Positions 53,227-63,398 of a DNA stretch of 64,000 nt are shown piece after piece. Origin of the DNA: Cytophagales bacterium (GTDB lineage Bacteria > Bacteroidota > Bacteroidia > Cytophagales > Thermoflexibacteraceae); the NCBI GenBank assembly GCA_004294445.1, contig REAZ01000015.1, positions 1 to 64,000 on the forward strand, in the 5' to 3' direction. A model generated the notes under the pieces. It was not told where the DNA came from and searched no databases. It was given only the letters and a program-made list of their open reading frames with translations. A program made the position numbers and the translations under genes. Position 1 is the stretch's first letter; the number at the start of each line of letters is the position of its first letter.

Positions 53227-54876
53227 CTAAAAAACTTTCTCGCCCCCTACGTAAGTAGCCAAAAAGCGAGTATCTCGGATTTGTCTTCTTTCCGTACTGA
53301 TTAAATCCTTGTCTAAGATAATAAAATCGGCTTGCTTGCCTACTTCTATGCTGCCGCGTTCTTTTTCCTCGAAGTTGGCATGGGCTGCCCATACGGTCAT
53401 ACCACGCAAGGCATCTTCTCGGCTAATGGCATTTTCCATCTGAAAACCATTATCGGGGAAATTTTTAGCATCTTGGCGCGCTATAGCGGAGTGAAAACCG
53501 AAGATAGGATTGACCGCTTCTACAGGGAAATCACTGCCCAAAGCTAAGGTTTTACTCTCGTTGAGTAGCCACTGATACGCATAAGCAAAGCGAACTCTCA
53601 AATTGCCAAGCCTTCTCGCCGCCCAATACATATCGGAGGTGCAGTGGGTAGGCTGCACTGATGGAATGATGCTGTAGTTCTTGAACTTCATCAAGTCCAA
53701 TGAATCAACCACTTGTGCGTGTTCTATTCGCCAACGTCTGTCGTTGTTGCCTTTGAGCATTTTAGCATACAGATTCAGGATAATGCGGTTGGCAGAGTCT
53801 CCTATGGCGTGCGTGTTTGCTTGGAAATCACTATTGGCGATGCGTTGGAAATTACTTTCCAATTCTTCGGGCTTGGAAAGCAAGAAGCCTGTAGTCTTGG
53901 GGTCATCACTGTAGGGTTTTATCATGCAAGCCCCGCGCGAGCCTAAAGCACCGTCCGCATAGATTTTGAAAGAACGCACATTGAGCTTGTCGGTTTTGTA
54001 AATGCCTTTTTTCAAATAATAATCTACATACTCACGCGTAGCACTTACCATAGCGTAAACCCTAATTTTCAACTCATTGTTTTTGTGCATTTTATCTATG
54101 AGTTCTATGATTTCGGGGCTAAGTCCCGCATCGGCAACTGTAGTCAATCCGTTTTCCAAACACGCTTTTTGGGCAGTAAGCAATATTTTCTTCATCTCGT
54201 CTTCTGTGGGCTTCGGAATGACACTACTCACCAAACTCATAGCATTATCTATCAGAATACCAGTTAGTTTGCCATTTTTCGTTTCTACCACGCCTCCGTC
54301 TATCTGCCCGCCTTCCATGAGGGGTTTTTCACCAATTTTGCCAAGTTGCAAGGCTGCTCCATTTGCTAAGGCTGCGTGTCCGTCTATCCTCACCAAATAA
54401 ATAGGTAGGTTTGGAAAAAGTTTATCCAAAGTATCTCTGTTAGGAAAGGTTTTATTTTCCCAATCGTTTTGGTCCCAACCTCTGCCAAGTAGCCATTTTT
54501 TGTCAGGATTTTCCTTTTGGAAGTTTACCAATCTCTGCACTATTTCCTCAAAAGACGTAGTACCGACCAAATCAGCCTGCTGCATAGTATTTCCTAAGCC
54601 AAAAAAATGACAATGTGCATCGTAAAAGCCAGGGTAGATAAATTTGTTTTGGGCATCTACTTGGCTTTCTGCTTCATAGTTTTCCAATATATCTTCTTTG
54701 TTGCCTACTGCCAAAAATTTCCCATCTTTGACTGCAAAAGCTGTTTGAACTGCAAAAGTGCTATCTACTGTATAGACTTTTGCGTTAAAAACTATCATAT
54801 CAGCTTGCTTTTTTGTATTGCAAGCCGATACGATAACCAAACTTAGTATTAAAAAAATTAAAGACTGTTTTTTCAT
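53227..54876 (-). CDS. Lipoprotein amidohydrolase (YtcJ-like)
   Basis: A 549-residue metal-dependent hydrolase of the amidohydrolase 3 group. The signal peptide ends in a lipobox (IVSAC, Cys near residue 19), so the protein should be lipid-anchored. Metal-binding motifs are DAHCHFFGLG near residue 84, HAIGDSANR near 355, WRIEHAQVVD near 380 and LGSDFPVEAVNPIFG near 440. The YtcJ-like group acts on N-acylated or formamide-type substrates. No transporter or pathway genes are adjacent. It is flanked by the family X and Y palindromes. Confidence 0.9.
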   Translation of the reverse strand: MKKQSLIFLILSLVIVSACNTKKQADMIVFNAKVYTVDSTFAVQTAFAVKDGKFLAVGNKEDILENYEAESQVDAQNKFIYPGFYDAHCHFFGLGNTMQQADLVGTTSFEEIVQRLVNFQKENPDKKWLLGRGWDQNDWENKTFPNRDTLDKLFPNLPIYLVRIDGHAALANGAALQLGKIGEKPLMEGGQIDGGVVETKNGKLTGILIDNAMSLVSSVIPKPTEDEMKKILLTAQKACLENGLTTVADAGLSPEIIELIDKMHKNNELKIRVYAMVSATREYVDYYLKKGIYKTDKLNVRSFKIYADGALGSRGACMIKPYSDDPKTTGFLLSKPEELESNFQRIANSDFQANTHAIGDSANRIILNLYAKMLKGNNDRRWRIEHAQVVDSLDLMKFKNYSIIPSVQPTHCTSDMYWAARRLGNLRVRFAYAYQWLLNESKTLALGSDFPVEAVNPIFGFHSAIARQDAKNFPDNGFQMENAISREDALRGMTVWAAHANFEEKERGSIEVGKQADFIILDKDLISTERRQIRDTRFLATYVGGEKVF

Positions 54877-54955
54877 AGTTAAGTAAGAAATAATAAAAGT
54901 GTTTCCTTTGCGAGTGTTCCCCCTGCTAATTGGGTTTCAATAAATGTGCGTTCAT

Positions 54956-55001
54956 GCACCGTCTGACCGAAGGTCTGTACGGTGCAGACCTTCGGTCAGA
55001 C
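54956..55001. repeat. Palindromic element (family Y)
   Basis: GTCTGACCGAAGGTCTG (54961-54977) is the exact reverse complement of CAGACCTTCGGTCAGAC (54985-55001). GCACCGT (54956-54962) also pairs with ACGGTGC (54979-54985), so alternative folds are possible. The core AGACCTTCGGT is shared with 16283-16337. Confidence 0.75.
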
Positions 55002-55076
55002 CATATGTTTTTCAAAGAACAGTTTATTCTTGAATATCAATTAGTGCGTGGGACTACTCATGAGTAAAACAATTCT

Positions 55077-57272
55077 TTACCTATTATTAGGGTTATTATT
55101 TTTTTTGATTTCATCAAATTTCGATGGCATTGCTTTTCTCGGAAAATTATTATTTTCTTCGTCTATGTCTGCTGTTTCCAAATTCGGGTCTATCGTGAAC
55201 GAACTAACTTCTTTGCCCAAAGGCAGCACTTTGGTAATTTTTTCAGGGCTCAACCTCCAAATTTCGGCGGGCAACCTGAAAATATCGCTTGTCCCATCTT
55301 TGTAATTTGCCTTGATGATGACAGGTGATAGCAAGCCACCCGAATTGCGTATTTGCAAAGAATATAAGTACGTATTTGGCTTTAATGCCTTAGCTTTTTC
55401 TTCGCCAAGCATCTGCCCAATAGCATTATAAATATTATTATCAAAATCTTTGATGCCTATTTTGCTATTTGGGTCAGCTACAAAATCTTTGTTATCAAGT
55501 GTTTTGTAAAAAACAACACTATCTAAGGCAATATCGACAGGCTCTGTTCCAAAGAACCAACCCCTCCAAAACCAATCTAAATCCATAGCAGATGCGTCTT
55601 CCATAGTGCGAAAAAAGTCGGCAGGTTCGGGGTGCTTAAATGCCCAACGGCGTGCATATTCTTTGAAAGAATAGTCAAAAAGTTCTCTGCCCATAATTGT
55701 TTCTCGCAAAATATTGAGTGCTGTGGCTGGCTTGCTATAGGCGTTAGGTCCGAACTGCATCAGGTTTATCTGCTCGGAGTTGGTCATAATTGGCACTATA
55801 GTTTTATTATTTCCTTTCATGTACGGCACTATTTTCTTAGCAGGACCGCTTTCTGATGGAAAATCTTTATCCCATTCTTTTTCAGTCAAATACTGCAAGA
55901 AAGTGTTTAGCCCTTCGTCCATCCAAGTCCACTGCCTTTCATCAGAATTGACAATCATAGGAAAAAAGTTATGCCCTACTTCGTGAATAATAACCGAAAT
56001 AGTAGCCGCTTCTACCTTCTTGCTGTAAGTGCCATCGGCTTCGGGTCTGCCTTGGTTATTAAAGCTAATCATTGGGTATTCCATACCGCCTACGGGTCCA
56101 TGTACCGAAATAGCTACAGGGTACGGATAGGCAACACTTTGCTTTGAGTAAACCTTCAAGGTATGTGCTACCGCTTTGGTAGAAACTTTTTCCCATAGCG
56201 GATTTCCCTCTTTGGGATAATAAGACATTGCCCATACTTTTTTGCCCTCAACCTCTACCTGCATCGCATCCCAAATAAACTTACGTGAGCTTGCCCAAGC
56301 AAAATCTCTCACATTTTGGGCTTTATACACCCAAGTCTTCTTTGCCGTTGCCTTGCTTTTTTCTGCTGCTTCGGCATCTTTTTGGCTTATGATGAGCGTT
56401 GGCTCTTTGGCAGTCTTTGCTTGCTCTAAGCGTTTGATTTGTTCGGCAGCAAGTACCGAAGTAGCATTTTGCAGTTCTCCCGTTGCCGCTACCACATGGT
56501 CAGCAGGCACAGTAATCGCCACTTCATAGTTTCCGAAAGGCAAGGCAAACTCACCACGCCCCATGAATTGCTTGTTCTGCCAACCTCTTACATCACTATA
56601 AACAGCCATACGTGGAAACCATTGAGCCATTTCATAAACGTAGTTTTTATCACTTTCAAAAAACTCAAATCCAGAACGTGTATAAATAGGGTCGGCAGCG
56701 GCATCTGTAATATTAAAAGACCAATCGATAGAGAAGGAAAAAGCACCACCTTTGGCTTTGAGCGGGGTAGGCAGGTCTATTCTCATCATGGTTCTCTGAA
56801 TGGTAAATTTCAACGGTTTGCCCAATTTGTCTTTGACAGACGTAATCTTATATCCTCCTTCAAAGTTGGTGCGGCGTAGGTACTCCACAAACATAAACAA
56901 GCCAAAATTGTCTTCCAAAGAATACTCCAAACTCTTGTAAGTATCTGATTCTTTTTCGAACAGGTTTTGGTCTAACTGCACCCACAAATACGTCAAATCT
57001 TTGGGAGAATTATTGGTATAGGTGATTACTTCGGAAGCCTGAATACTTTGCTTATCGTCATCTAAGGCGACTTTTATGTTATAATCGGCTCTGTTCTGCC
57101 AATATTCATGCCCTGGTGAGCCGTCTGCGATGCGTGTATTGTTTGGCGAAGGTAGCTCCGCACTTAATTGCTCAAATTTTGAGCTTGTAAAGGGCTGCTT
57201 TGGCGTTTGGGCGAAAGCACTCGCGAGCGTGCAGCAAATGCCCGCTAAAAAAACGATTAATCTTTTGTTCAT
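55077..57272 (-). CDS. Secreted M1-family zinc metallopeptidase
   Basis: From the ATG complementary to 57270-57272 this is a 731-residue protein with a Sec signal peptide (NKRLIVFLAGICCTLASAFAQ). The substrate-exopeptidase motif is GGMEYPMISF. The zinc site is HEVGHNFFP with the third ligand Glu 18 residues later in WMDEGLNTF, the HExxH-x18-E spacing of gluzincins. The N-terminal half is a beta-sandwich typical of M1. It probably trims peptides in the periplasm or outside. The longer frame from 57392 is rejected because it lacks a signal peptide at its own start. A TAGCTTTG -7 box (minus, 57297-57304) precedes the chosen start. The C-terminus is Asn-rich. Confidence 0.9.
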   Translation of the reverse strand: MNKRLIVFLAGICCTLASAFAQTPKQPFTSSKFEQLSAELPSPNNTRIADGSPGHEYWQNRADYNIKVALDDDKQSIQASEVITYTNNSPKDLTYLWVQLDQNLFEKESDTYKSLEYSLEDNFGLFMFVEYLRRTNFEGGYKITSVKDKLGKPLKFTIQRTMMRIDLPTPLKAKGGAFSFSIDWSFNITDAAADPIYTRSGFEFFESDKNYVYEMAQWFPRMAVYSDVRGWQNKQFMGRGEFALPFGNYEVAITVPADHVVAATGELQNATSVLAAEQIKRLEQAKTAKEPTLIISQKDAEAAEKSKATAKKTWVYKAQNVRDFAWASSRKFIWDAMQVEVEGKKVWAMSYYPKEGNPLWEKVSTKAVAHTLKVYSKQSVAYPYPVAISVHGPVGGMEYPMISFNNQGRPEADGTYSKKVEAATISVIIHEVGHNFFPMIVNSDERQWTWMDEGLNTFLQYLTEKEWDKDFPSESGPAKKIVPYMKGNNKTIVPIMTNSEQINLMQFGPNAYSKPATALNILRETIMGRELFDYSFKEYARRWAFKHPEPADFFRTMEDASAMDLDWFWRGWFFGTEPVDIALDSVVFYKTLDNKDFVADPNSKIGIKDFDNNIYNAIGQMLGEEKAKALKPNTYLYSLQIRNSGGLLSPVIIKANYKDGTSDIFRLPAEIWRLSPEKITKVLPLGKEVSSFTIDPNLETADIDEENNNFPRKAMPSKFDEIKKNNNPNNR

Positions 57273-57461
57273 ATTATTACAGTGATGGTTTTGTAGCAAA
57301 GCTATATATTTTTTTGAATAGTGTGTTATTGCTTTCACATAAAAAATGGCAAAAGGAAAATGTTTTGCAAATGCTGTCTGAGAGGATGCCAATGATGGGC
57401 GTTCTCTTTGGATAGATTTGAAGTTTTCTATTCTAATTGTGTTTTTACAAAGATGAAAAAT

Positions 57462-59772
57462 TTATACCTGAAAGCCAATAATGAGAATATCATCAACTTG
57501 TTCATGCTTATTTTTCCATTTTTCAAGCGTGTTTGCTAATATTTCTTTTTGTTCTTTCATTGACAAGTGATGAATAGAAAAAAGCAATTCTTTGAGTTTT
57601 CTTGACCATAAATTTCTTGCCCTGCTCTCCGCCAAATTGGTCTTGGAAACCATCAGAACAGAGATAAAAAATAGTAGGGCTATCCAACGAAATATAATGT
57701 GGAGTAAAGGTTTTGTCCAATTTGTTTTCCATGCCGCCTATTGCTTGCTTATCCGCCTTTATTTCTTTAAACTCTCCATGCTGCACATAGTAGAGCGGAT
57801 TCATTGCCCCTGCGTATTCGAGTAGCTTGTTTTTCTTGTCTATCACGCACAGTGCCAAATCCATACCCGCGTGGCTCGTAGTTTCCTCTGTATGAAGCGA
57901 TTGCCCAATAATGATGTTTAGCTCGTGTAATATTTTATTTGCCTCTGTGATATTCTTTTGCTCAATGACTTCGTTAAGCACTTGGTTACTGAGCATACTC
58001 ATAAATGCGCCAGGGATGCCATGCCCCGTACAATCTACGGCTGTAATGATGAACTTTCCATTCTTTTGGGTATAGTAATAAAAATCTCCACTGACTATAT
58101 CTCTGGGCTGGTAAAAAATAAAAAAGTCGCTTACGGCATTGGCTATCGCTTTTTCCGAAGGTAAAATAGCATCTTGAATCAGCTTGGCGGCATTGATGCT
58201 CGCAGTGATGTCGGCGTTTTTGGTTTGTAGCTCGTGTGCCTGTGTATTTACAACATCAAGCGTTGTTTTTAACTCCTCATTTGTTTGGTGCAGTTCTTCG
58301 TTTACCTCATTTATTTTGGCACTTTTTTCTTGAATTTCCTCATTTTTGCCAACTAATTCTTCATTCTTCAGAGCCAACTCATTTTTTCTTTTTTGTGCCT
58401 TTCTGCCAAAAATGAAAAGAACAAGCGCAAGAGCAGAAAAAAAGAAAGCCACCAAAGCAATAATAATTTGCCTTTTCTGACTTTCTTCTTGCTCAAAAAT
58501 CCTTTCTCTCTCTGCCTTCTCTTTGGCAATGGCTAAGGAATCCAACTTTTTGACTGCCAAGAAATTGATTTTGGCGATAGAGTCCTTTTCGGCGATAAGC
58601 AAACTCAAACGATTGATAAGCAAGCGATTTCTTTCTTGCATATTTTCATACACCTGCTCATTTTCTATTAATTTTTCCTTGATGCGGCTTAGGTTAATTT
58701 TGATGTTTTGTTTTTGGCTTTCATCTATAGCTATGTTCTCTCGCAGTGGCTTGGTAAGTAATTCTATTTTTTGCTGCATCTCGTTAGATTCTTTAAGGAT
58801 TCTTGCCTTCTCTATATCTAATTCTTGCCAAATTTGCTCGCTTGCTTGCTTTTCCATTTCTAACCCTTGCTGTGTTTGCTCACTTGTATATTTCTGACCT
58901 ATTTGCTTTTCCGTATTTTGCATCATTTCTACTTTTACAAGCAAATATTCCTCCGTGGGAAGGATGGTAATTTTGAAGCCTTCAATAAAAAGTCGAGTGT
59001 CTTTATTTAATTCATGATTTACTATTAGCTCTCCGTTACTATCAGTAATATAGTCTTTTTTATCTACTCTTATTTTTTGTCGCTGTATAACATTTCCTCC
59101 TACATCTAACACTCTTATTTTGTTCACCCTTTTTGTTTCGAGTGGTTTAACTTCAGCTTTTATCTCCTCTGTTCTGTTGATGGCTCGACCATCGATTTTG
59201 AGATTGCCGCCGTCAAAGGAAAAACTTCCTTCTGGAAATTTAGTACCATTGACAAACAAATCTCCTAGTTGGTTTTCATCCGCTCCTTCCAAAATCTTGA
59301 TAGAAAACTCTCCCCTACTGTTAGTAAGGGCTGGCATAGTTGGATTTATTTTTGAAAGTATTATCATTGCATTTGTAAGTGGTTTATTTTGTGCATCATA
59401 GATTCTACCCTCAATACTTCCCCCATTAGTTCCCAAAGGTACCATGACTATTTTTAATTTTTTTTCTTTTTCGTCATAAACCCAGTCTTCTTTCATTTTT
59501 AGATTTTTCTTAATTGCTTTGACTTCGGTCGGTTTTGTTCCTTTGATTTCGATGCCAAAAGTGCCAATCATAGTCGTAAACACAGGACGACCTCCATCTA
59601 TGATTATAGTAACATCTTTTATCGGAGTGCCGTTTTCTAAAATTACCCTTCCTGAAATGAAGGTTTGAGCATACGTTTTTGATATATTATAGGATAACAC
59701 CCCCAAAGCCAAAAATACAATGATGCTTTTTCCTACATAGGGCGTACTAAGTTTAGTAATGATTGCTTGCAT
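57462..59772 (-). pseudogene. SpoIIE-phosphatase receptor with carboxypeptidase-regulatory-like repeats, interrupted by a frameshift
   Basis: The gene starts at the ATG complementary to 59770-59772 (MQAIITKL, then a signal/anchor helix). Two CarboxypepD_reg-like beta domains follow (SGRVILENGTPIKDVTI; EGRIYDAQNKPLTNAMI), then coiled coil, a membrane helix (IIIALVAFFFSALALVLFIFG), a second coiled coil and a SpoIIE domain (DIVSGDFYYY, VDCTGHGIPGAFMS, AGMDLALCVID, LCSDGFQDQFGG). After KKFMVKK the frame shifts at a run of four A on the minus strand (57597-57600) and ends early. Dropping one A continues as LKELLFSIHHLSMKEQKE and ends DDILIIGFQV, the usual domain end (compare DDIMVIGVK at 23624). 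It is either a sequencing slip or a real C-terminal truncation of about 50 residues. Confidence 0.85.
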
Positions 59773-59984
59773 AGTTTTTTTGTTTATTATTGGGGATTTA
59801 TCGCAAGTTTGCTTTTTCAAAAATATGAATTTTTTAACATCATTCACAAAAAAACACGCTTTTATCAGTACTATTTTCGTCTGTATGGGTATAGTACAAT
59901 TATTGCTACTGCCTGTACGTTATTTGCCGTACAACGCAATTACTAAATTTACGAACTTATTTTTATTAAAATTCTATTAATATT

Positions 59985-61841
59985 ATGTGTGGAATTGTAG
60001 CTTATTTGGGTGAGCAGGATGCCCTCCCTATCATTTTGAAAGGACTCAGACGGTTGGAATACAGAGGGTACGACAGTGCGGGAGTAGCCCTCATCAGGGA
60101 TAATAACTTATTGGTTTACAAGAAAAAAGGGAAAGTAGCAGATTTAGAAACGCATTTGGAGGACAAGGTAAAAACAGGCTCTATAGGCATGGGGCATACC
60201 CGATGGGCTACGCACGGTGAGCCTAACGACACCAATGCACACCCGCATTACTCCTCTGATAATAGGTTAGCACTCATTCACAACGGGATTATAGAAAACT
60301 ATGCCACTATCAAGCAGGAACTCCTTCGCAAGGGGCATCAGTTTTTGGGGCAAACCGATTCAGAAGTATTAGTGCATTTTATTGAGCAGATTCAAAAAGA
60401 AAATCAATGCACTCTTTTTGAGGCGGTGCGTATCGCCCTCAACGAAGTAGTAGGGGCTTATGCCATAGTGGTCATGTCTGCTGATGACCCTAATCAACTG
60501 TTGGCAGCAAGAAAAAGCAGCCCTTTGGTGATTGGGATTGGGAAAGAGAACAAGGAGTTTTGGCTTGCCTCTGACGCTACGCCCATCATCGAATATACCA
60601 ACGAAGTAGTTTATTTGGACGACCTACAGATAGCAGTGATGCAAAAAGGTAATTTGGAAATCAAAGATATACGTGCCTCACTTAGCAACGTAGTGAATAT
60701 ACCATACATACAGCACCTGGATTTGACCTTAGAGGCTATAGAGAAGGGAGGCTTTGACTCTTTTATGCTCAAAGAAATTTTTGAGCAGCCCGAATCTGTC
60801 CGCAACTGCTTGCGAGGCAGACTCATAGCCGATAAGCTACATTTGCAGTTAGGCGGCATTACTACGCATATCGACAAACTGCTCAATGCCAAACGCATTG
60901 TGATTTTGGGCTGTGGTACTTCTTGGCACGCGGGCTTGGTAGCAGAATATATTTTTGAAGAGCTTGCCCGCATACCCGTAGAGGTGGAATATGCCTCCGA
61001 ATTTCGGTACAGAAATCCAATTATAGAAGCGGAGGATGCAGTCATTGCCATCTCCCAATCGGGCGAAACGGCTGACACATTGGCAGCGATAGAGTTGGCA
61101 AAAAGCAAAGGGGCTACCATTTTTGGCGTTTGTAATGTAGTAGGCTCGTCTATTTCGCGCGCCACGCACGAGGGGGCATACACACACGCAGGACCCGAAA
61201 TAGGCGTAGCAAGTACGAAGGCTTTTACCGCCCAAGTAACGGTACTGCTGATGATGGCACTCATTATTGCCAAAAAAAGAGGTACGATTCCCGATGCCCA
61301 ATTTTCGGAATTACTCCACGAATTGGAGAACATCCCCGAAAAAATAGCCAAAGCCCTACAGTTCAATGCACAGATAGAAGACATTGCCCAAATTTATAAG
61401 AACGCAAGCAACATGATTTACTTAGGCAGGGGATTTAACTTTCCTGTAGCCTTAGAGGGTGCGCTGAAGCTCAAAGAAATCTCTTACATACACGCTGAGG
61501 GTTATCCCGCCGCCGAAATGAAGCATGGACCCATTGCTCTGATAGATGCCGATATGCCCGTAGTTTTTATTGCCATCAAAGATAGCTCTTACGAAAAGGT
61601 AGTTTCAAACATTCAGGAAGTAAAAGCACGCAAAGGGAGAGTAATAGCTATAGTTACCGAAGGAGATACCTTTATAGCTACTATGGCAGACCACGTCATA
61701 GAAATTCCGAGTACGTATGATGTTCTTACACCGCTACTTACCGTAATTCCTTTGCAGCTACTTGCCTATCATATTGCCGTTATGCGGGGCTGCAATGTCG
61801 ACCAGCCGCGCAATTTGGCAAAGTCGGTAACGGTGGAGTAA
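59985..61841 (+). CDS. glmS: Glutamine-fructose-6-phosphate aminotransferase (isomerising)
   Basis: A 618-residue enzyme that makes glucosamine-6-phosphate, the first step to UDP-GlcNAc for peptidoglycan and LPS. The glutaminase domain begins MCGIVAYLG with the catalytic Cys2; HTRWATHGEPND and HNGIIENY are its conserved loops. Two SIS sugar-isomerase domains follow: ILGCGTSWHAGLVA and AISQSGETADT near 310-360, and YLGRGFNFPVALEGALKLKE with AEGYPAAEMKHGP near 475-515. The end is QPRNLAKSVTVE, as usual. No ribozyme is expected in this phylum and none is seen upstream. It is preceded by the divergent SpoIIE gene. Confidence 0.96.
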   Translation: MCGIVAYLGEQDALPIILKGLRRLEYRGYDSAGVALIRDNNLLVYKKKGKVADLETHLEDKVKTGSIGMGHTRWATHGEPNDTNAHPHYSSDNRLALIHNGIIENYATIKQELLRKGHQFLGQTDSEVLVHFIEQIQKENQCTLFEAVRIALNEVVGAYAIVVMSADDPNQLLAARKSSPLVIGIGKENKEFWLASDATPIIEYTNEVVYLDDLQIAVMQKGNLEIKDIRASLSNVVNIPYIQHLDLTLEAIEKGGFDSFMLKEIFEQPESVRNCLRGRLIADKLHLQLGGITTHIDKLLNAKRIVILGCGTSWHAGLVAEYIFEELARIPVEVEYASEFRYRNPIIEAEDAVIAISQSGETADTLAAIELAKSKGATIFGVCNVVGSSISRATHEGAYTHAGPEIGVASTKAFTAQVTVLLMMALIIAKKRGTIPDAQFSELLHELENIPEKIAKALQFNAQIEDIAQIYKNASNMIYLGRGFNFPVALEGALKLKEISYIHAEGYPAAEMKHGPIALIDADMPVVFIAIKDSSYEKVVSNIQEVKARKGRVIAIVTEGDTFIATMADHVIEIPSTYDVLTPLLTVIPLQLLAYHIAVMRGCNVDQPRNLAKSVTVE

Positions 61842-61863
61842 GGAAGTTTTTTCTGAAAAACAG

Positions 61864-61904
61864 CAATTCATCTGGTATTAACAATATCAGATGAATTGTT
61901 TTTT
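61864..61904 (+). terminator. Rho-independent terminator of glmS
   Basis: CAATTCATCTG (61864-61874) pairs with CAGATGAATTG (61888-61898) around a 13-base loop, followed by six T. Confidence 0.85.
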
Positions 61905-61994
61905 ATTTAGGCAAATATAGTATTCCCAACTATTTTTTATCTTTTAAAATAATGCAAAAAATACTAACTTGCACAAAAAATAAAAAAGCGCATA

Positions 61995-63386
61995 ATGCTC
62001 ACAAAAGAATATATCACAGAACTCAAAAATAAAGGAAATGGAGATTTGGGTTACTTAGTCAATGGGCTCAAAGATAATCCAAGCATCTTGTATGTACTCG
62101 AAAATATGGGCTACCTACCAAAAAACTTTGATAGCAGCTTTCTATTTCCTTTGCTTACACACGAATATCATAAAATCAGATTAGCAGCAGCGAAAAATAT
62201 TGCAAAAATTAATAAAGTAGAAAACTTAGAAAGTCTTTATCAAATCTTTGAAAATGAAAAAGATACAAGCGTAAGAAGGGAAATAGTATCGGCAATAGGG
62301 AGATTAAGAAAAAAAGAAAATAAGCCTTATCTTTTTAAAATTCTAAAGGACAATGACCCTAAGATAGTTTGTCAGGCAATAAGAGGTTTATTAGTTTTTG
62401 AAAATGACGAAGACGTAAAGCAAAATTTAGAGCCTTTGGTAAATCATCAAAACGAAATGGTGAGAACGGTGATTTACAAACAATACTTTGCAGACGAGGC
62501 AAACAAGGATAAACCCAAATCAAGCCTTTCCCACACAGAAACACATAGTTTTCTGGAAAATGTAGTTGTAAATGGAGATGTATTAGATGTTTTAAAATAC
62601 GTGCCGACAGAAAGTGTGCATTTAACGTTCACTTCTCCACCATATTATAATGCAAGAGATTATTCTATTTACCCAAGTTATAAAGCATATTTGGAGTTTT
62701 TGGCAGAGGTATTTAAGGAAACTCATAGAATTACCAAAGAAGGTAGATTCCTCATTGTGAATACTTCTCCTATCATTATTCCAAGAGTAAGCCGTTCGCA
62801 TAGTAGCAAGCGTTATCCTATTCCGTTTGATTTGCACCCTTATTTAGTTGATAATGGTTGGGAATTTATAGATGACATTATTTGGCAAAAGCCCGATTAT
62901 TCTGTAAAAAATCGTATTGGTGGCTTTATGCAACACAAAAAGCCGTTGATGTATAAGCCTAATGCTGTAACGGAATATTTGATGGTATATAGAAAAGAAA
63001 CCACAAAGTTAATTGATTGGAATATAAGAAGTTATGATAAAGAAACTACCAAACAAAGCATAGTGCCAGATGGGTACGAAACTACAAATGTGTGGAAAAT
63101 AGACCCAAAGTTTGATAAAATACATTCAGCAGTTTTTCCTGTGGAGTTGTGTAAAAGAGTAATTCAATATTATTCTTTTAAAAATGATTTAGTTTTTGAC
63201 CCTTTTGCAGGCAGTGGTACGGTAGGAAAAACAGCAAAGTTATTAGGTAGAAAGTTTTTTCTAACAGAAAAAGAACCTACTTATTTTGACTATATGAAAA
63301 GCCAAGCTAAACCTAATATTTTAGGAGAGTTTGAAACACAATTTTTTTGGACAATGGAAGAATTTGTAAATCATGTTTTACCATAA
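61995..63386 (+). CDS. HEAT-repeat/N4-cytosine DNA methyltransferase fusion
   Basis: A 463-residue protein. The first about 185 residues form HEAT-type helical repeats: EYHKIRLAAAKNIAKI, DTSVRREIVSAIGRLRKKE, DPKIVCQAIRGLLVFEN and NEMVRTVIYKQYF. The remainder is a beta-class methyltransferase with motif IV TSPPYYNARDY near residue 213 and motif I DPFAGSGTVGKT near 402. Catalytic S-P-P-Y is typical of N4-cytosine enzymes. A HEAT array at the N-terminus is unusual. The following two ORFs (a 104-residue protein and a probable endonuclease) overlap or nearly touch, so they form a type II R-M operon. A terminator and AT-rich gap separate it from glmS, suggesting acquisition. Confidence 0.88.
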   Translation: MLTKEYITELKNKGNGDLGYLVNGLKDNPSILYVLENMGYLPKNFDSSFLFPLLTHEYHKIRLAAAKNIAKINKVENLESLYQIFENEKDTSVRREIVSAIGRLRKKENKPYLFKILKDNDPKIVCQAIRGLLVFENDEDVKQNLEPLVNHQNEMVRTVIYKQYFADEANKDKPKSSLSHTETHSFLENVVVNGDVLDVLKYVPTESVHLTFTSPPYYNARDYSIYPSYKAYLEFLAEVFKETHRITKEGRFLIVNTSPIIIPRVSRSHSSKRYPIPFDLHPYLVDNGWEFIDDIIWQKPDYSVKNRIGGFMQHKKPLMYKPNAVTEYLMVYRKETTKLIDWNIRSYDKETTKQSIVPDGYETTNVWKIDPKFDKIHSAVFPVELCKRVIQYYSFKNDLVFDPFAGSGTVGKTAKLLGRKFFLTEKEPTYFDYMKSQAKPNILGEFETQFFWTMEEFVNHVLP

Positions 63387-63398
63387 AATTAAAAAAAT

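Noticed and set aside
55077-57392. Longer N-terminus for the M1 peptidase
   Set aside because: The extra 40 residues precede a proper signal peptide and lie upstream of a -7 box at 57297-57304.
57462-57653. A separate 63-residue protein ending IIGFQV
   Set aside because: Its sequence is the missing end of the SpoIIE domain in another frame, so it is part of the frameshifted gene.
59848-59984. glmS ribozyme/riboswitch
   Set aside because: The gap is short, AT-rich and lacks the conserved core; the class is not expected in this phylum.
60611-61384. A 257-codon ORF antisense to glmS
   Set aside because: It lies fully inside glmS, has no motif, and is a codon-bias shadow.
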